Positions 27,286-36,828 of a stretch of DNA of 64,000 nt are shown piece after piece (position 1 is the stretch's first letter; each line of letters starts with the position of its first letter). This DNA is from an uncultured Bacilli bacterium (GTDB lineage Bacteria; Bacillota_I; Bacilli_A; RF39; UBA660), in NCBI GenBank assembly GCA_934168245.1, contig CAKPMY010000006.1:22170-86169 (forward strand), written 5' to 3'. Both the position numbers and the translations under genes were made by a program. The notes under the pieces are model-generated. The model did no database searches. It worked only from the letters and a program-made list of their open reading frames with translations, and was not told the DNA's origin.

Positions 27286-28182
27286 ATGAAAAAGATATTA
27301 GTTTTTGGAATAGTTTTATTTTTAGTACTAGTACCAGTTAGAGTATTAGGAATGGTTGAAGCAACAAGTGAGTTTTATATTAATGATTATGCTAATGTAC
27401 TTGATAGTGAGACAGAGGACTATATTATGGCTAGATCAGTTGATTTGGCTAATAAAACTTCGGCACAAATAGTAGTTGTTACTATTAATAGTTTAGAGGG
27501 AGAAAATTTAGAAGAATATGCTACTAAATTATTTAGAAGTTTTGCTATAGGAGATAGTAAAAAGAATAATGGATTATTATTACTTTTAGTTGTTGAAGAT
27601 AGGAAGTTTAGAGTAGAAGTTGGATATGGTTTAGAAGGTGTTTTGCCAGATGGACTTACAGGAAGATATCAAGATGAATATATTATTCCATATTTAAAAA
27701 ATAATGATTGGAATAAGGGAATTAAGAATGGATATTCGGCTTTTTATACTAAGTTATGTGACTATTATGGTATTTCTGAACTTAGTGAGACGGTACAAGT
27801 TCAGCCAAATAATAATACTTTTAATGGAATTAATAATCCGATATTTCTTTTCTTAATATTTATGTTAGGACTTCCGGCTTATACTATGGGTATTTACTTT
27901 AAAAGTATTGATGGAAAAAGAAAAGCAAGACCTAGTATTGTTGCGAGAGGAGTATGTATACTTGATGTTATTGGGCTGATTTTGTTATATAAAATGTATG
28001 GAACAATTTGGTTAGTATTGTTATTTATTCAAATATTGGCCTTTTTAATAGGAAGGTATACATATTATACTTCGTATGGCTCTAGAGGAGGCTTCTTTGG
28101 AGGAGGATTTTCATCAGGTGGTGGAGGTTTCTTCGGAGGAGGAGGTTCTTCTGGTGGCGGAGGAAGTTCGAGAGGATTTTAA
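27286..28182 (+). CDS. TPM-domain (YgcG-type) membrane protein with Gly-rich tail
   Basis: A 298-residue protein. A signal peptide (residues 1-24) is followed by a TPM domain (about 28-160): FYINDYANVLDSETE at the start, the AQIVVVTINSLEG strand, SKKNNGLLLLLVVEDRKFRVEVGYGLEGVLPD in the core and a DYYGIS end. Two to three transmembrane helices (about 185-260) and a C-terminal tail of FGGGF/SSGGGG repeats follow. TPM_phosphatase proteins of this layout are widespread; acid-phosphatase activity has been reported for a plant member, but the bacterial role is uncertain. The single-base gap to lemA implies coupled translation. A clear terminator follows. Confidence 0.88.
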   Translation: MKKILVFGIVLFLVLVPVRVLGMVEATSEFYINDYANVLDSETEDYIMARSVDLANKTSAQIVVVTINSLEGENLEEYATKLFRSFAIGDSKKNNGLLLLLVVEDRKFRVEVGYGLEGVLPDGLTGRYQDEYIIPYLKNNDWNKGIKNGYSAFYTKLCDYYGISELSETVQVQPNNNTFNGINNPIFLFLIFMLGLPAYTMGIYFKSIDGKRKARPSIVARGVCILDVIGLILLYKMYGTIWLVLLFIQILAFLIGRYTYYTSYGSRGGFFGGGFSSGGGGFFGGGGSSGGGGSSRGF

Positions 28183-28199
28183 GTTAAAATATATGGTTT

Positions 28200-28228
28200 A
28201 AGTCTACTGATTTGGTAGACTTTTTTTG
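28200..28228 (+). terminator. Rho-independent terminator of lemA-TPM operon
   Basis: AAGTCTAC/GTAGACTT stem followed by TTTTTGTTT. The right arm contains TAGACT, which could act as -35 for the TATAAT at 28239-28244 with a 17-base spacer. Confidence 0.75.
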
Positions 28229-28278
28229 TTTATTTTTGTATAATTTAGATATGGTATGAAGATTACGGAGTTGTTGGT

Positions 28279-31200
28279 ATGCGAAGAGATGTTTTTGGCT
28301 TAGAAAAATTAAATATATATGAAGATAGTGATAATTACTATTTTTTTAGGGCTTTAGAGCCAGGTGACTTTACGGATATTGATAATAATATTATTACAAA
28401 TAGTAATGGGGATGTTATTAGGATTAGAACTGATAGAGAAAGACATGGAGGAGATACTAAGTATAATGGTTCTTCGACTCCTTCCTTAGAAGAAGTTACT
28501 GACCATATTAAGATTCACTATCTACAAGAAACTAATTGTATTTCGCTAACTAGTAATGCCAATGCCGTACTTACTTATGGTAGATGGTATGATAAAGAAA
28601 GATATGTAATTGTTAAAGTACCTAAAGGTGAATTAGGTAAGAAAGTATTTCAAGCCGGTCCTTATATGTTAGAAGAGATTGAAAAAGAAATTGGCCGAGA
28701 AATTAGCACTTTCGATGAAGAGACTAGAAAAAGATATGAGGCCTTGTTTGAAAAAATTAATCAATGTAGATCAGAAGAAGAGTTAAATGTTTTAAGAAAG
28801 TTCTTTATAGATAATAAATTTATTAGTGATACAGAAAAACCTTTAGAGAATGATGATTCATTTAGTGATGGATTAGAAGTTAATGTTACTAAGTCGATTG
28901 ATTATAATGCTTTAGATGATGAGGCTAATTTAGAGAAAAATAAGATTATTTTAAAGGTTGATCTTTTTGGTAAACAAATTTTACCTAGAATTTCTAATAG
29001 ACTTTTAATACAGACAGTAGGCGGGGCTTTTTCTTCGGCTGAATTAATTCACTATGATGATATTTCAAGAGAAGAACTGATAGATGTTCCAAGTGAAGTA
29101 GTTGATGTTTTGTCTTTACTTCAACAAGTTCCTAGTACTGTTTCTAATATTGATGAAGTTAAAGAAAAAGTACTTTATGCGATTAATAATTTTAACTTTT
29201 TAGGACATATAGAATACGGAGAATATGAACTTTCTAATAGTAAGTTATCTATTGATAATATGTATGAAGTATTTGGTAAGGGAAGAGTTAGTTATCATGA
29301 GGCCAAAGAGTTATATAGAAAGGCTTATTATTTAGCGAAGTCTAGACTTAGGGCGATTAAAAGTGTTGAATTATTAGATACTATATTAGAAGGAGATTCT
29401 AAATATAGTCAGGTTTTAAATTATATTAAAATTAATGGGTATGGAATTGAACCGGAGATAACTACGAGGGCTTCTAAAAATTTAGTTACAGTTTCAGAGT
29501 CAGTTAGTTTAGATATTGGTAGAGATGATATTAGACTAGTTAATTATATTAATGGTTTAACAGAAGAAACTTTAATAGGTATTTTAGATGATCCGGATAT
29601 GGCTCTTAGAATTTTTGCGAATAATCATTTCTTAGATGACTTTACAAGACATGGGGTTAATAGAGATGAATATATTGCGGCTAGTTTGGTAGATGCTTTA
29701 GACTTAAGAAGTTATGGAGTTAGACTTAATTTAAGTAATGAACAAAGAAGAGATATAAGAGATAAGTTAATGGAAATTAACTTAGAAGAACTATATGATT
29801 TCTATAAGAGTAATGGTGTCTTAGAGAAAGATATGGCTAGAATAATATTTACTAATTTAATAAAGGGCACAAGAGATATTGATACTAAAGAGAAATTTAC
29901 TTTAGAAGAATTAGAATGGTTTATTGGATATAATAAAGTTAAAGATACGGAGTTAAACTTACTTCCTTATCAACGACCTATAATAGGTAAAATTAAGGAG
30001 AAGTATGAAAATAAACAGTTTACGGCGGCAGTTATGCCAACAGGTACAGGTAAGACATATATTAGTTTAGCGATGATGAATGAGTTTGAAAAGTTAAAGA
30101 ACAGTCTAGGACAGGACTCTCATGCCAAGATATTATATTTGGCTCCTAATAATGAAATACTTGATCAGTTAAAAGAGACTATTAAAAAAACTTATCATCC
30201 TGAAGAACATCTTGGAGAAGATATAGATACAATAATTAAAAGAGTCTTTCCTAATTTAGTAATGACAACATATCAAAATTTAAAGGATCGTAGTTCAATA
30301 GGTACTGGACCAGATGGCAAGAAAGAACTTAGGTTAAAAGATGAGTTTAATCAACAATTTGATTTTATAGTTTTAGATGAATTACATAGAACGGGAGCCG
30401 ATGAATGGTATAGTACTGTTGGATCTTTATTAGATAGTCAAGGTGAGGATACGAAGATACTTGGAATAAGTGCGACACCTGAGCGAGATGTTGACTTTAA
30501 AGATATGACTGATTTCTGGGCTAGAAGATATAACTATAGTGAAGATGAATTATTACTTGGGGAACAAATGGCTTTTGAAATGGACTTAGTAGAGGCCATA
30601 AAACTAGGTTATATTCTAGAACCTAGAGTTATTACCTGTGACTATTCTTTAATTAGTGATGGAACATTAAATGATTTGGAACTAAGTATTGATGAATTAC
30701 TAGATGAAAATGTTAAGAAACAGGAGTTAAAAAAGTACGAAGAACTTAGAAGAAATGTTGAAAATTCCGATGGAATTGAAAAGATAATTGGAGAGAATAT
30801 AAAAGAGGGTAATAAGTTCCTTGTATTCTTACCAGTTACTAAACGTGAAGATGGTACATATGTTAATGATGATGGAGAAGAGGTAGAAGGAAGTAAAGCC
30901 GAACAAATCATAAAAGATTATCAGACTTTGTTTATGCAGTATTTATATGCTGATGAATATTTTAAAGAAAATAAAGGTATTTATAATCTTTATTTGAAAA
31001 TTGCCTCTGGTGTTGAATTAGATGATAATGATAGAGAATACCTAGAGAGTGAAAAAAATAATTTATTATTACTATCTAAAATAAACATTTCATATAAACC
31101 TAGTGCTTTAAATACAAAATTAGAGGAAATGGCTTCGGTACTTATTAATGAAATGGGCTGGGAGCCATTAGGAAAAGAAGATTTGGCTAAAAGACTTAAT

Positions 31201-33465
31201 AAAGTAATGGAAGATGAAGTTGAAAATTATTCTATGTTAGGAGAGTATTCGAATAGTAGGAATAAAAATGAATTAGATAGATTCCGTAATTCTAAGAGTA
31301 AAAAGAAAAAGTTAATGTTTGTCATTAATAAATTAAATGAAGGAGTACACATTGGAGATGTTGATGGACTTGTTTGGTTAAGACCAATGAGTGAAAACTC
31401 CAGAATCTTGTACGAACAACAATTAGGTAGATGTATCACAGCCAATATTCCAGGTAAAACTAAAAAAAGACCAGTTATTTTAGATTTAGTTAATAATACA
31501 TTAAAAGTAAAACTAGATAGAGGAAAAACCCAAGAAACAAGAGATCTGAATAGTTTAAAGAACTTAATAGATTGGATGCAGGTAAAAAATAAAGTTCCAG
31601 ATTTTAATAGTTCTAGTACAGAAGAAATAGAACAAGCCAAAGTACTTAGAAGATTACAAAGAAGATATATTAAGTATTTTGATGAAAAAACATTATTTAA
31701 TGAAGAAAAATTATCTAAAGAAAAAAATACAAAAAGCATTGTCATAATCAAAGATATTTTAAGACGAGGGACCAATATTGGATTATGGGATGTTTCAATA
31801 CCTGAAGAAGAAATAGTTAAAAATACTAGTAGAAGTAAAAATTATAATAATGATGATGATTCAATATATGGATACTTACAACTAAATGCGGTAAGTAGAG
31901 GCTTCTTAGAATTAATGGGAGAAGTTGAGGATTATGAAGCAAGTGAATTAGATAAAGAGTTTGAAGAATATTATGGGTATTTACAGTTATTAAAAAATGC
32001 TGGGCAACCTATAAGATTAACAGCGACAGATAGACTATATGTATATGAAGATGAAAATGGAAAAACCTATGTCGAAGTTGTGAAATATCCAAAAACTAAT
32101 GAGCAAGGGAAACCATTTTTTTCTAAAGGTGAAACAGAGCAAGAATGGAATGATAGAAAAGCATTATATTATTCTAATAAAGTAAAACCAGTTGGTTATT
32201 GGCTTGATCAATATTATTATCATCAGAAATTGAATGGAAAATTAACAGAAACTCAGAAACAAAAGTTAGATGAGTTGGGGTGTAAGAAGCGCCGACTTGA
32301 TTTTGAATTTGAAGAATATTATGGGTATTTGCAGTTATTAAAAAATGCTGGACAATCTACTAATTTGGCACAAACTGATAAATTATATGTTTCTAAAAAG
32401 GAAAACGGAGAGATTGAAATAGAAGTTGTGAAGGTACCATTCACTAATGAGCAGGGTGAACCTATGTTTTCTAGAGGCGAAACAGAACAAGAATGGAAAG
32501 ATAGAAAAGCATTATATTATTCTAATAAAGTAAAACCAGTTGGCGGGTGGCTTGACCAATATTATTATAATGATAGACGTAATGAAAAATTAACAGGAGC
32601 TCAGATAAAGGACTTAGATGATCTTGGTTGTAAGATGTCCACTTTAGATTTTACTTTTAATCAATATTTGGGGTATTTGAATTGGTTACATGAGCGTGGC
32701 CAATTTACCAACTTGGTTAGAGGTGATAAACTATATGTATATAAAGATGAAAATGGAAAAACCGTAGTTGAAATTGTGAAGACACCAGTAGGAAAGTATG
32801 ACACACCTATACAAAAACAAAAATATGCCGCAGCACAACATGGTGTTGGTCTATGGCTTTTTAATAATTATGAAAACTTAAATGAAACACAACAAGGTGA
32901 ATTGATAAAGGCTGGTTACACTAGGGGAGAAGAAAAACGTAAGAAGAAGGCTAGTGATGTGTCTAAAGAACTTTTAGAATTTATTTTAAAGGATTTGGGA
33001 CCCGATGCGAAAAAGGAAGCCATTAAGTGTGAAATGTATTATAGACTTTTAGTAATGGCAAAAGAAAATAATCAACCTACCAATTTGACAGCAATGGATA
33101 AACTATATGTTTCTAGAAAGGAAAACGGAGAGATTGAAGTTGAAGTTGTGAAGAAACCACAAGGAAAAAATGCCGATGATGATACACAAAAACAAAAATA
33201 TGCCTTAGCACAACATGATGTTGGACAATGGCTTAATAAAAATTACGCAAAATTAGAGTCAACACAACAAGATAAATTTAGAAGTGTTGGCTATACTAGA
33301 GGAGATGAACGACTTAAAAAACAGGCGCAGTTTGCGGAGGCAAAAGATGAATTCGAGGCGAATAGTACTTTTACTGGGGTTGTTGAAAAGATAAATGAAG
33401 GTACTAAGAGTAATACTACTACTGATAATAATACAGATATTGACGGAAAAGGAGGATATAAATAA
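28279..33465 (+). CDS. Complete SF2 helicase with ART-like N-terminus and four HA repeats (copy 2)
   Basis: 1728 residues, paralogue of the truncated gene at the left end. Residues 1-140 look like a compact alpha/beta domain (FFRALEPGDF, then NCISLTSNANAVLTYG and YVIVKVPKG). That pattern resembles the strand/turn layout of ADP-ribosyltransferase-type folds, a weak visual similarity only. Residues 140-497 are of unknown type. The helicase core starts near 555: motif I PTGTGKT near 587, motif II DELH near 700, SATPER near 732, motif VI QQLGRC near 1047. Four HA-type repeats fill about 1225-1680, followed by an Asn/Thr-rich tail. ATG 28279 has GGAG eight bases upstream. The stop overlaps the start of an 84-aa ORF (TAATG). 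The role is unknown; DNA/RNA remodelling, possibly in defence or element biology, is inference. Confidence 0.85.
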   Translation: MRRDVFGLEKLNIYEDSDNYYFFRALEPGDFTDIDNNIITNSNGDVIRIRTDRERHGGDTKYNGSSTPSLEEVTDHIKIHYLQETNCISLTSNANAVLTYGRWYDKERYVIVKVPKGELGKKVFQAGPYMLEEIEKEIGREISTFDEETRKRYEALFEKINQCRSEEELNVLRKFFIDNKFISDTEKPLENDDSFSDGLEVNVTKSIDYNALDDEANLEKNKIILKVDLFGKQILPRISNRLLIQTVGGAFSSAELIHYDDISREELIDVPSEVVDVLSLLQQVPSTVSNIDEVKEKVLYAINNFNFLGHIEYGEYELSNSKLSIDNMYEVFGKGRVSYHEAKELYRKAYYLAKSRLRAIKSVELLDTILEGDSKYSQVLNYIKINGYGIEPEITTRASKNLVTVSESVSLDIGRDDIRLVNYINGLTEETLIGILDDPDMALRIFANNHFLDDFTRHGVNRDEYIAASLVDALDLRSYGVRLNLSNEQRRDIRDKLMEINLEELYDFYKSNGVLEKDMARIIFTNLIKGTRDIDTKEKFTLEELEWFIGYNKVKDTELNLLPYQRPIIGKIKEKYENKQFTAAVMPTGTGKTYISLAMMNEFEKLKNSLGQDSHAKILYLAPNNEILDQLKETIKKTYHPEEHLGEDIDTIIKRVFPNLVMTTYQNLKDRSSIGTGPDGKKELRLKDEFNQQFDFIVLDELHRTGADEWYSTVGSLLDSQGEDTKILGISATPERDVDFKDMTDFWARRYNYSEDELLLGEQMAFEMDLVEAIKLGYILEPRVITCDYSLISDGTLNDLELSIDELLDENVKKQELKKYEELRRNVENSDGIEKIIGENIKEGNKFLVFLPVTKREDGTYVNDDGEEVEGSKAEQIIKDYQTLFMQYLYADEYFKENKGIYNLYLKIASGVELDDNDREYLESEKNNLLLLSKINISYKPSALNTKLEEMASVLINEMGWEPLGKEDLAKRLNKVMEDEVENYSMLGEYSNSRNKNELDRFRNSKSKKKKLMFVINKLNEGVHIGDVDGLVWLRPMSENSRILYEQQLGRCITANIPGKTKKRPVILDLVNNTLKVKLDRGKTQETRDLNSLKNLIDWMQVKNKVPDFNSSSTEEIEQAKVLRRLQRRYIKYFDEKTLFNEEKLSKEKNTKSIVIIKDILRRGTNIGLWDVSIPEEEIVKNTSRSKNYNNDDDSIYGYLQLNAVSRGFLELMGEVEDYEASELDKEFEEYYGYLQLLKNAGQPIRLTATDRLYVYEDENGKTYVEVVKYPKTNEQGKPFFSKGETEQEWNDRKALYYSNKVKPVGYWLDQYYYHQKLNGKLTETQKQKLDELGCKKRRLDFEFEEYYGYLQLLKNAGQSTNLAQTDKLYVSKKENGEIEIEVVKVPFTNEQGEPMFSRGETEQEWKDRKALYYSNKVKPVGGWLDQYYYNDRRNEKLTGAQIKDLDDLGCKMSTLDFTFNQYLGYLNWLHERGQFTNLVRGDKLYVYKDENGKTVVEIVKTPVGKYDTPIQKQKYAAAQHGVGLWLFNNYENLNETQQGELIKAGYTRGEEKRKKKASDVSKELLEFILKDLGPDAKKEAIKCEMYYRLLVMAKENNQPTNLTAMDKLYVSRKENGEIEVEVVKKPQGKNADDDTQKQKYALAQHDVGQWLNKNYAKLESTQQDKFRSVGYTRGDERLKKQAQFAEAKDEFEANSTFTGVVEKINEGTKSNTTTDNNTDIDGKGGYK

Positions 33466-33719
33466 TGAATAATAGTTATATTGAAATGGTTAAGGCTTTT
33501 AGTGAATTAGATATAGAGAGTAAAAGAGAGGAAATATTAAAGAATCTCTCTGAGTTATTGGGACTTTTCTATTATGTAAATAAAAAGCAGGACTCATTAA
33601 ATGAAGCCTTACCGACTTTACAAACATATGATAGTGAAGAAGAGTATTTAGATGAGTTATTTACAGTACTTATATCATTAAAAGAAGAAAGTGCTAAAGT
33701 TGTAGATAAAATTATTTAA
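33465..33719 (+). CDS. Small acidic helical protein coupled to helicase copy 2
   Basis: An 84-residue acidic, apparently all-helical protein (a coiled-coil-like run from about residue 13 to 50) that I do not recognise. Its ATG overlaps the helicase stop in TAATG and is preceded by AAGGAGG, so it is likely translated in coupling with the helicase and may be its partner. No equivalent follows helicase copy 1, where only an 8-codon ORF and a terminator are found. Confidence 0.6.
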   Translation: MNNSYIEMVKAFSELDIESKREEILKNLSELLGLFYYVNKKQDSLNEALPTLQTYDSEEEYLDELFTVLISLKEESAKVVDKII

Positions 33720-33750
33720 GTAGTGAGTGAAAAACTTACTACTTTTTCTT
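33720..33750 (+). terminator. Rho-independent terminator after helicase copy 2 operon
   Basis: GTAGTGAGT/ACTTACTAC stem (one G-U) followed by TTTTTCTTT. Confidence 0.75.
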
Positions 33751-33799
33751 TATTTGAGTAGGCATTTTTGATATAATACTTGGTGTAGGTGAAGTAAAA

Positions 33800-36352
33800 A
33801 TGAAACGTAGTGAAGTAGATAGAGAAAAATTAAGTCCTATGATGCAACAATATATGGAAATAAAAGATAAATACGAAGATAGTATTATCTTTTTTAGACT
33901 TGGAGATTTTTATGAGATGTTTTTTGAAGATGCAATACTTGCTTCACGTATTTTGGAACTTACTTTGACAGGAAAACAAGCAGGATTAGAAGAGAGAGTT
34001 CCGATGTGTGGAATACCATACCATGCTTATGCTTCATATGTAGATACTCTTATAGATAAAGGATATAAAGTAGCAATTTGTGAACAATTAGAAGATCCTA
34101 AAGAGACTAAAGGAATGGTTAAGAGAGATGTAATACAAATAGTTACTAAAGGTACAAGACTTGATTCTAATATAGATGCTAAAAGTAATAATTATATTGC
34201 TAATATATATGACTTTTCATATTGTTATGGAGTTGGGTATGCAGATATATCAACAGGAGAAGTATATGTTACATTAATAGATGGAGAAAAATATAAAGTA
34301 ATAAAAGAAGTAGTTAGAAATGGATTTAGAGAAGTAATAGTTAATGATTTAATAGATAGAGAAATAGTAGAAGAACTTAGAACTAATCATGGAATATTAG
34401 TTACTATTACTAAAGATGAATTAGAAGATAAGAACTATGAATATATATATAAGAATTTAGAAGATGTGAGATTAGTTAAGACTTTAAAACATTTACTATA
34501 CTATATAGTAGATACTAAGAAGGGAGATTTACATCATTTACAAAAAGCTGTAGTAGTTAAATCAAGTGAATACTTAGAATTTGATATTAATACTAAGAAG
34601 AATTTAGAGTTAATAGAGACAATTAGAAATAGAGAAAGACAATATAGTTTATTTTGGTTACTTGATAAGAATAAGACAGCGATGGGATCTAGATTTTTAA
34701 AACATAATATAGAAAATCCTTTGACTTCTAGAGAAGAATTGGAAAGAAGATATAACTTTGTATCTAAGTTATCTACAGAGTTTATTTTAAGAGATGATTT
34801 AATTAAAGCATTAGAAGAAGTATATGACTTAGAGAGAATTGCAGGAAGAGTTACTTATGGTAATTTGAATGCGAAAGATTTATTACAATTAAAAGGATCT
34901 TTAGCAGTACTTCCAAAGATTAGAGATATATTAAAAGAAATAGGATATGATAAGACTATTGAAGTATTTGATGACTTATATTCATTACTTGATAGGGCTA
35001 TACTTGAAGATGCACCTTTTACTTTACATGAAGGACATTTTATAAAGCCAGGATATAATAGTGAACTTGATGAATTAAAAAATATTAGTGCTGGATCTAA
35101 AGACTTTATATTAGAGATTGAACAACAAGAAAGAGAAAGAACTGGTATTAAGACTTTAAAAGTAGGATTTAATAAAGTATTTGGATATTATATTGAAGTT
35201 TCTAAGGGACAGAAACATTTAATTAAAGATGAGTATGGGTATGAGAGAAGACAGACTTTAACTAATTGTGAGAGATTTATTACTCCATTATTAAAAGAAA
35301 AAGAAAATATTATACTTGGTGCTGAAGATAAGATTGTTAATTTAGAGTTTAAGTTATTTATGGATATTAGAGAAGTTGTTAAGAGATATGTTTCTAAGTT
35401 ACAAAAACTTGCGAAAACTATTAGTGAAGTTGATATGTTACAGTCTTTTTCAATTGTATCTGATAACTATAAGTTTGTTAGACCGGAACTTGTTAATGAT
35501 CGTAATCTTAAGATGATTGGATGTCGTCATCCAGTAGTTGAACAAGTTATGAAGGATAAGTATGTTCCTAATGATATTGTTATGGATAAGACTACGGATA
35601 TTTTATTAATAACTGGGCCTAATATGGCTGGTAAATCTACTTATATGAGACAATGTGCTATTACAGTTATTATGGCTCAGATTGGATGTTTTGTACCTTG
35701 TAAGAGTTGTTCTATGCCTATTTTTGATAAGATATTTACACGTATTGGAGCAACTGATGATTTAGTATCAGGAGAATCTACTTTTATGGTAGAGATGAAA
35801 GAAGCAAATTATGCGATTAGTGAAGCTACAGAGAATAGTTTAATATTATTTGATGAGTTAGGTAGAGGTACAGCAACATATGATGGGATGAGTCTTGCTC
35901 AAGCAATACTTGAATATATTCATGATAAGATTAAAGCAAAGACAATGTTTTCGACACATTATCATGAGTTGACTGTTTTAGAAAAAGACTTAAAACATTT
36001 AAAAAATGTTCATGTTTCAGCAATAGAAGAAGATGGAAAAATTACATTCTTACATAAGATTAAACCAGGATCAGTTGATAAGAGTTATGGTATTCATGTA
36101 GCAAGTCTTGCTAAGTTACCAGATAGTTTAATTAAAAGAGCGGATGAAATACTTAGTATATATGAAAAGAAAAATGTTAAGAAAGAGACATTTACACAGA
36201 CATCATTATTTGAACTTAGTGAGAGTGAAGTAGAAGAGAAGAAGAATCCAATAGAAGAGAAAATTAAAGAAATAAATCCTTTGGAAATGACACCAATGGA
36301 AGCATTATCTTTCCTATATGAATTAAAAAAAGAAGTTAAGGATAAAAAATAA
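33800..36352 (+). CDS. mutS: DNA mismatch repair protein MutS
   Basis: An 850-residue MutS1 protein that recognises mismatches and small loops. The N-terminal mismatch-binding domain carries FFRLGDFYEMFFED, which includes the Phe-x-Glu wedge (FYE, about residues 37-39). The connector and lever domains follow, then the ATPase: Walker A GPNMAGKST near 613, DELGRGTATYDG near 692, and STHYHEL. It is full length, with a C-terminal helix-turn-helix. A TATAAT lies at 33772-33777. No mutL follows; the next genes are nusB and xseAB. Confidence 0.96.
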   Translation: MKRSEVDREKLSPMMQQYMEIKDKYEDSIIFFRLGDFYEMFFEDAILASRILELTLTGKQAGLEERVPMCGIPYHAYASYVDTLIDKGYKVAICEQLEDPKETKGMVKRDVIQIVTKGTRLDSNIDAKSNNYIANIYDFSYCYGVGYADISTGEVYVTLIDGEKYKVIKEVVRNGFREVIVNDLIDREIVEELRTNHGILVTITKDELEDKNYEYIYKNLEDVRLVKTLKHLLYYIVDTKKGDLHHLQKAVVVKSSEYLEFDINTKKNLELIETIRNRERQYSLFWLLDKNKTAMGSRFLKHNIENPLTSREELERRYNFVSKLSTEFILRDDLIKALEEVYDLERIAGRVTYGNLNAKDLLQLKGSLAVLPKIRDILKEIGYDKTIEVFDDLYSLLDRAILEDAPFTLHEGHFIKPGYNSELDELKNISAGSKDFILEIEQQERERTGIKTLKVGFNKVFGYYIEVSKGQKHLIKDEYGYERRQTLTNCERFITPLLKEKENIILGAEDKIVNLEFKLFMDIREVVKRYVSKLQKLAKTISEVDMLQSFSIVSDNYKFVRPELVNDRNLKMIGCRHPVVEQVMKDKYVPNDIVMDKTTDILLITGPNMAGKSTYMRQCAITVIMAQIGCFVPCKSCSMPIFDKIFTRIGATDDLVSGESTFMVEMKEANYAISEATENSLILFDELGRGTATYDGMSLAQAILEYIHDKIKAKTMFSTHYHELTVLEKDLKHLKNVHVSAIEEDGKITFLHKIKPGSVDKSYGIHVASLAKLPDSLIKRADEILSIYEKKNVKKETFTQTSLFELSESEVEEKKNPIEEKIKEINPLEMTPMEALSFLYELKKEVKDKK

Positions 36353-36364
36353 ATAAACTTATGA

Positions 36365-36370
36365 TATAAT
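36365..36370 (+). promoter_or_regulatory. Extended -10 promoter for nusB-xseAB
   Basis: TGATATAAT (TGn then TATAAT at 36365-36370) directly after the mutS stop codon. No convincing -35 is seen. Confidence 0.5.
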
Positions 36371-36409
36371 ACAGATATATATAAGACTTTATTTGAGAGG
36401 ATGAGAAAA

Positions 36410-36811
36410 ATGAAGAATAGAAGTGAGTTAAGAGAAGTAATTGTTAAAGTAATTTATCAGACTATTATTTTAGAAGAGGCTAAATTAGAATATAATGTTA
36501 ATGATTTAATAAAAGAACAATTAGAAGTACAAAATGAATTTGTAGATAGTTGTGTTCATGGTATTTTAGAAAATAAAAGTACTTTGAGTAGTCTTGCTAA
36601 TAAATATTTAAGTAGTTGGACATTAGATAGATTAAATAAAGTTGATCAGGCTATATTATTACTTGGTATTTATGAACTTAAATATACTGAGACTCCTAGT
36701 GTAGTTGCGATTAATGAAGCAATAGAACTTTCTAAGAAGTATTCAGATGAGGCTGTTACTAAGATGATTAATGGAGTTTTAGATAAAGTTTATCATGAAG
36801 AAGAACAATAA
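36410..36811 (+). CDS. nusB: Transcription antitermination factor NusB
   Basis: A 133-residue all-helical protein that with NusE (S10) binds boxA RNA in rRNA leader antitermination. Seen: the arginine-rich start (NRSELREVIVKVIYQ), the WTLDRLNKVDQAILLLGIYEL core near residue 75, VAINEAIELSKKYS, and the C-terminal INGVLDKV. The ATG at 36410 is chosen because GAGAGG ends nine bases upstream; the in-frame ATG at 36401 directly abuts that site. It is followed by xseA 17 bases later, resembling the nusB-(folD)-xseA-xseB order in Bacillus. Confidence 0.92.
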   Translation: MKNRSELREVIVKVIYQTIILEEAKLEYNVNDLIKEQLEVQNEFVDSCVHGILENKSTLSSLANKYLSSWTLDRLNKVDQAILLLGIYELKYTETPSVVAINEAIELSKKYSDEAVTKMINGVLDKVYHEEEQ

Positions 36812-36828
36812 GAATATTTGGTGATGTT

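Noticed and set aside
31227..31775. Long antisense open frames inside the helicase, alaS, yetF-like and tlyA genes (for example 31227-31775 minus)
   Set aside because: They are shadows of well-supported genes on the other strand, with no ribosome sites and hydrophobic or Ser/Leu-rich composition produced by reverse reading of AT-rich codons.
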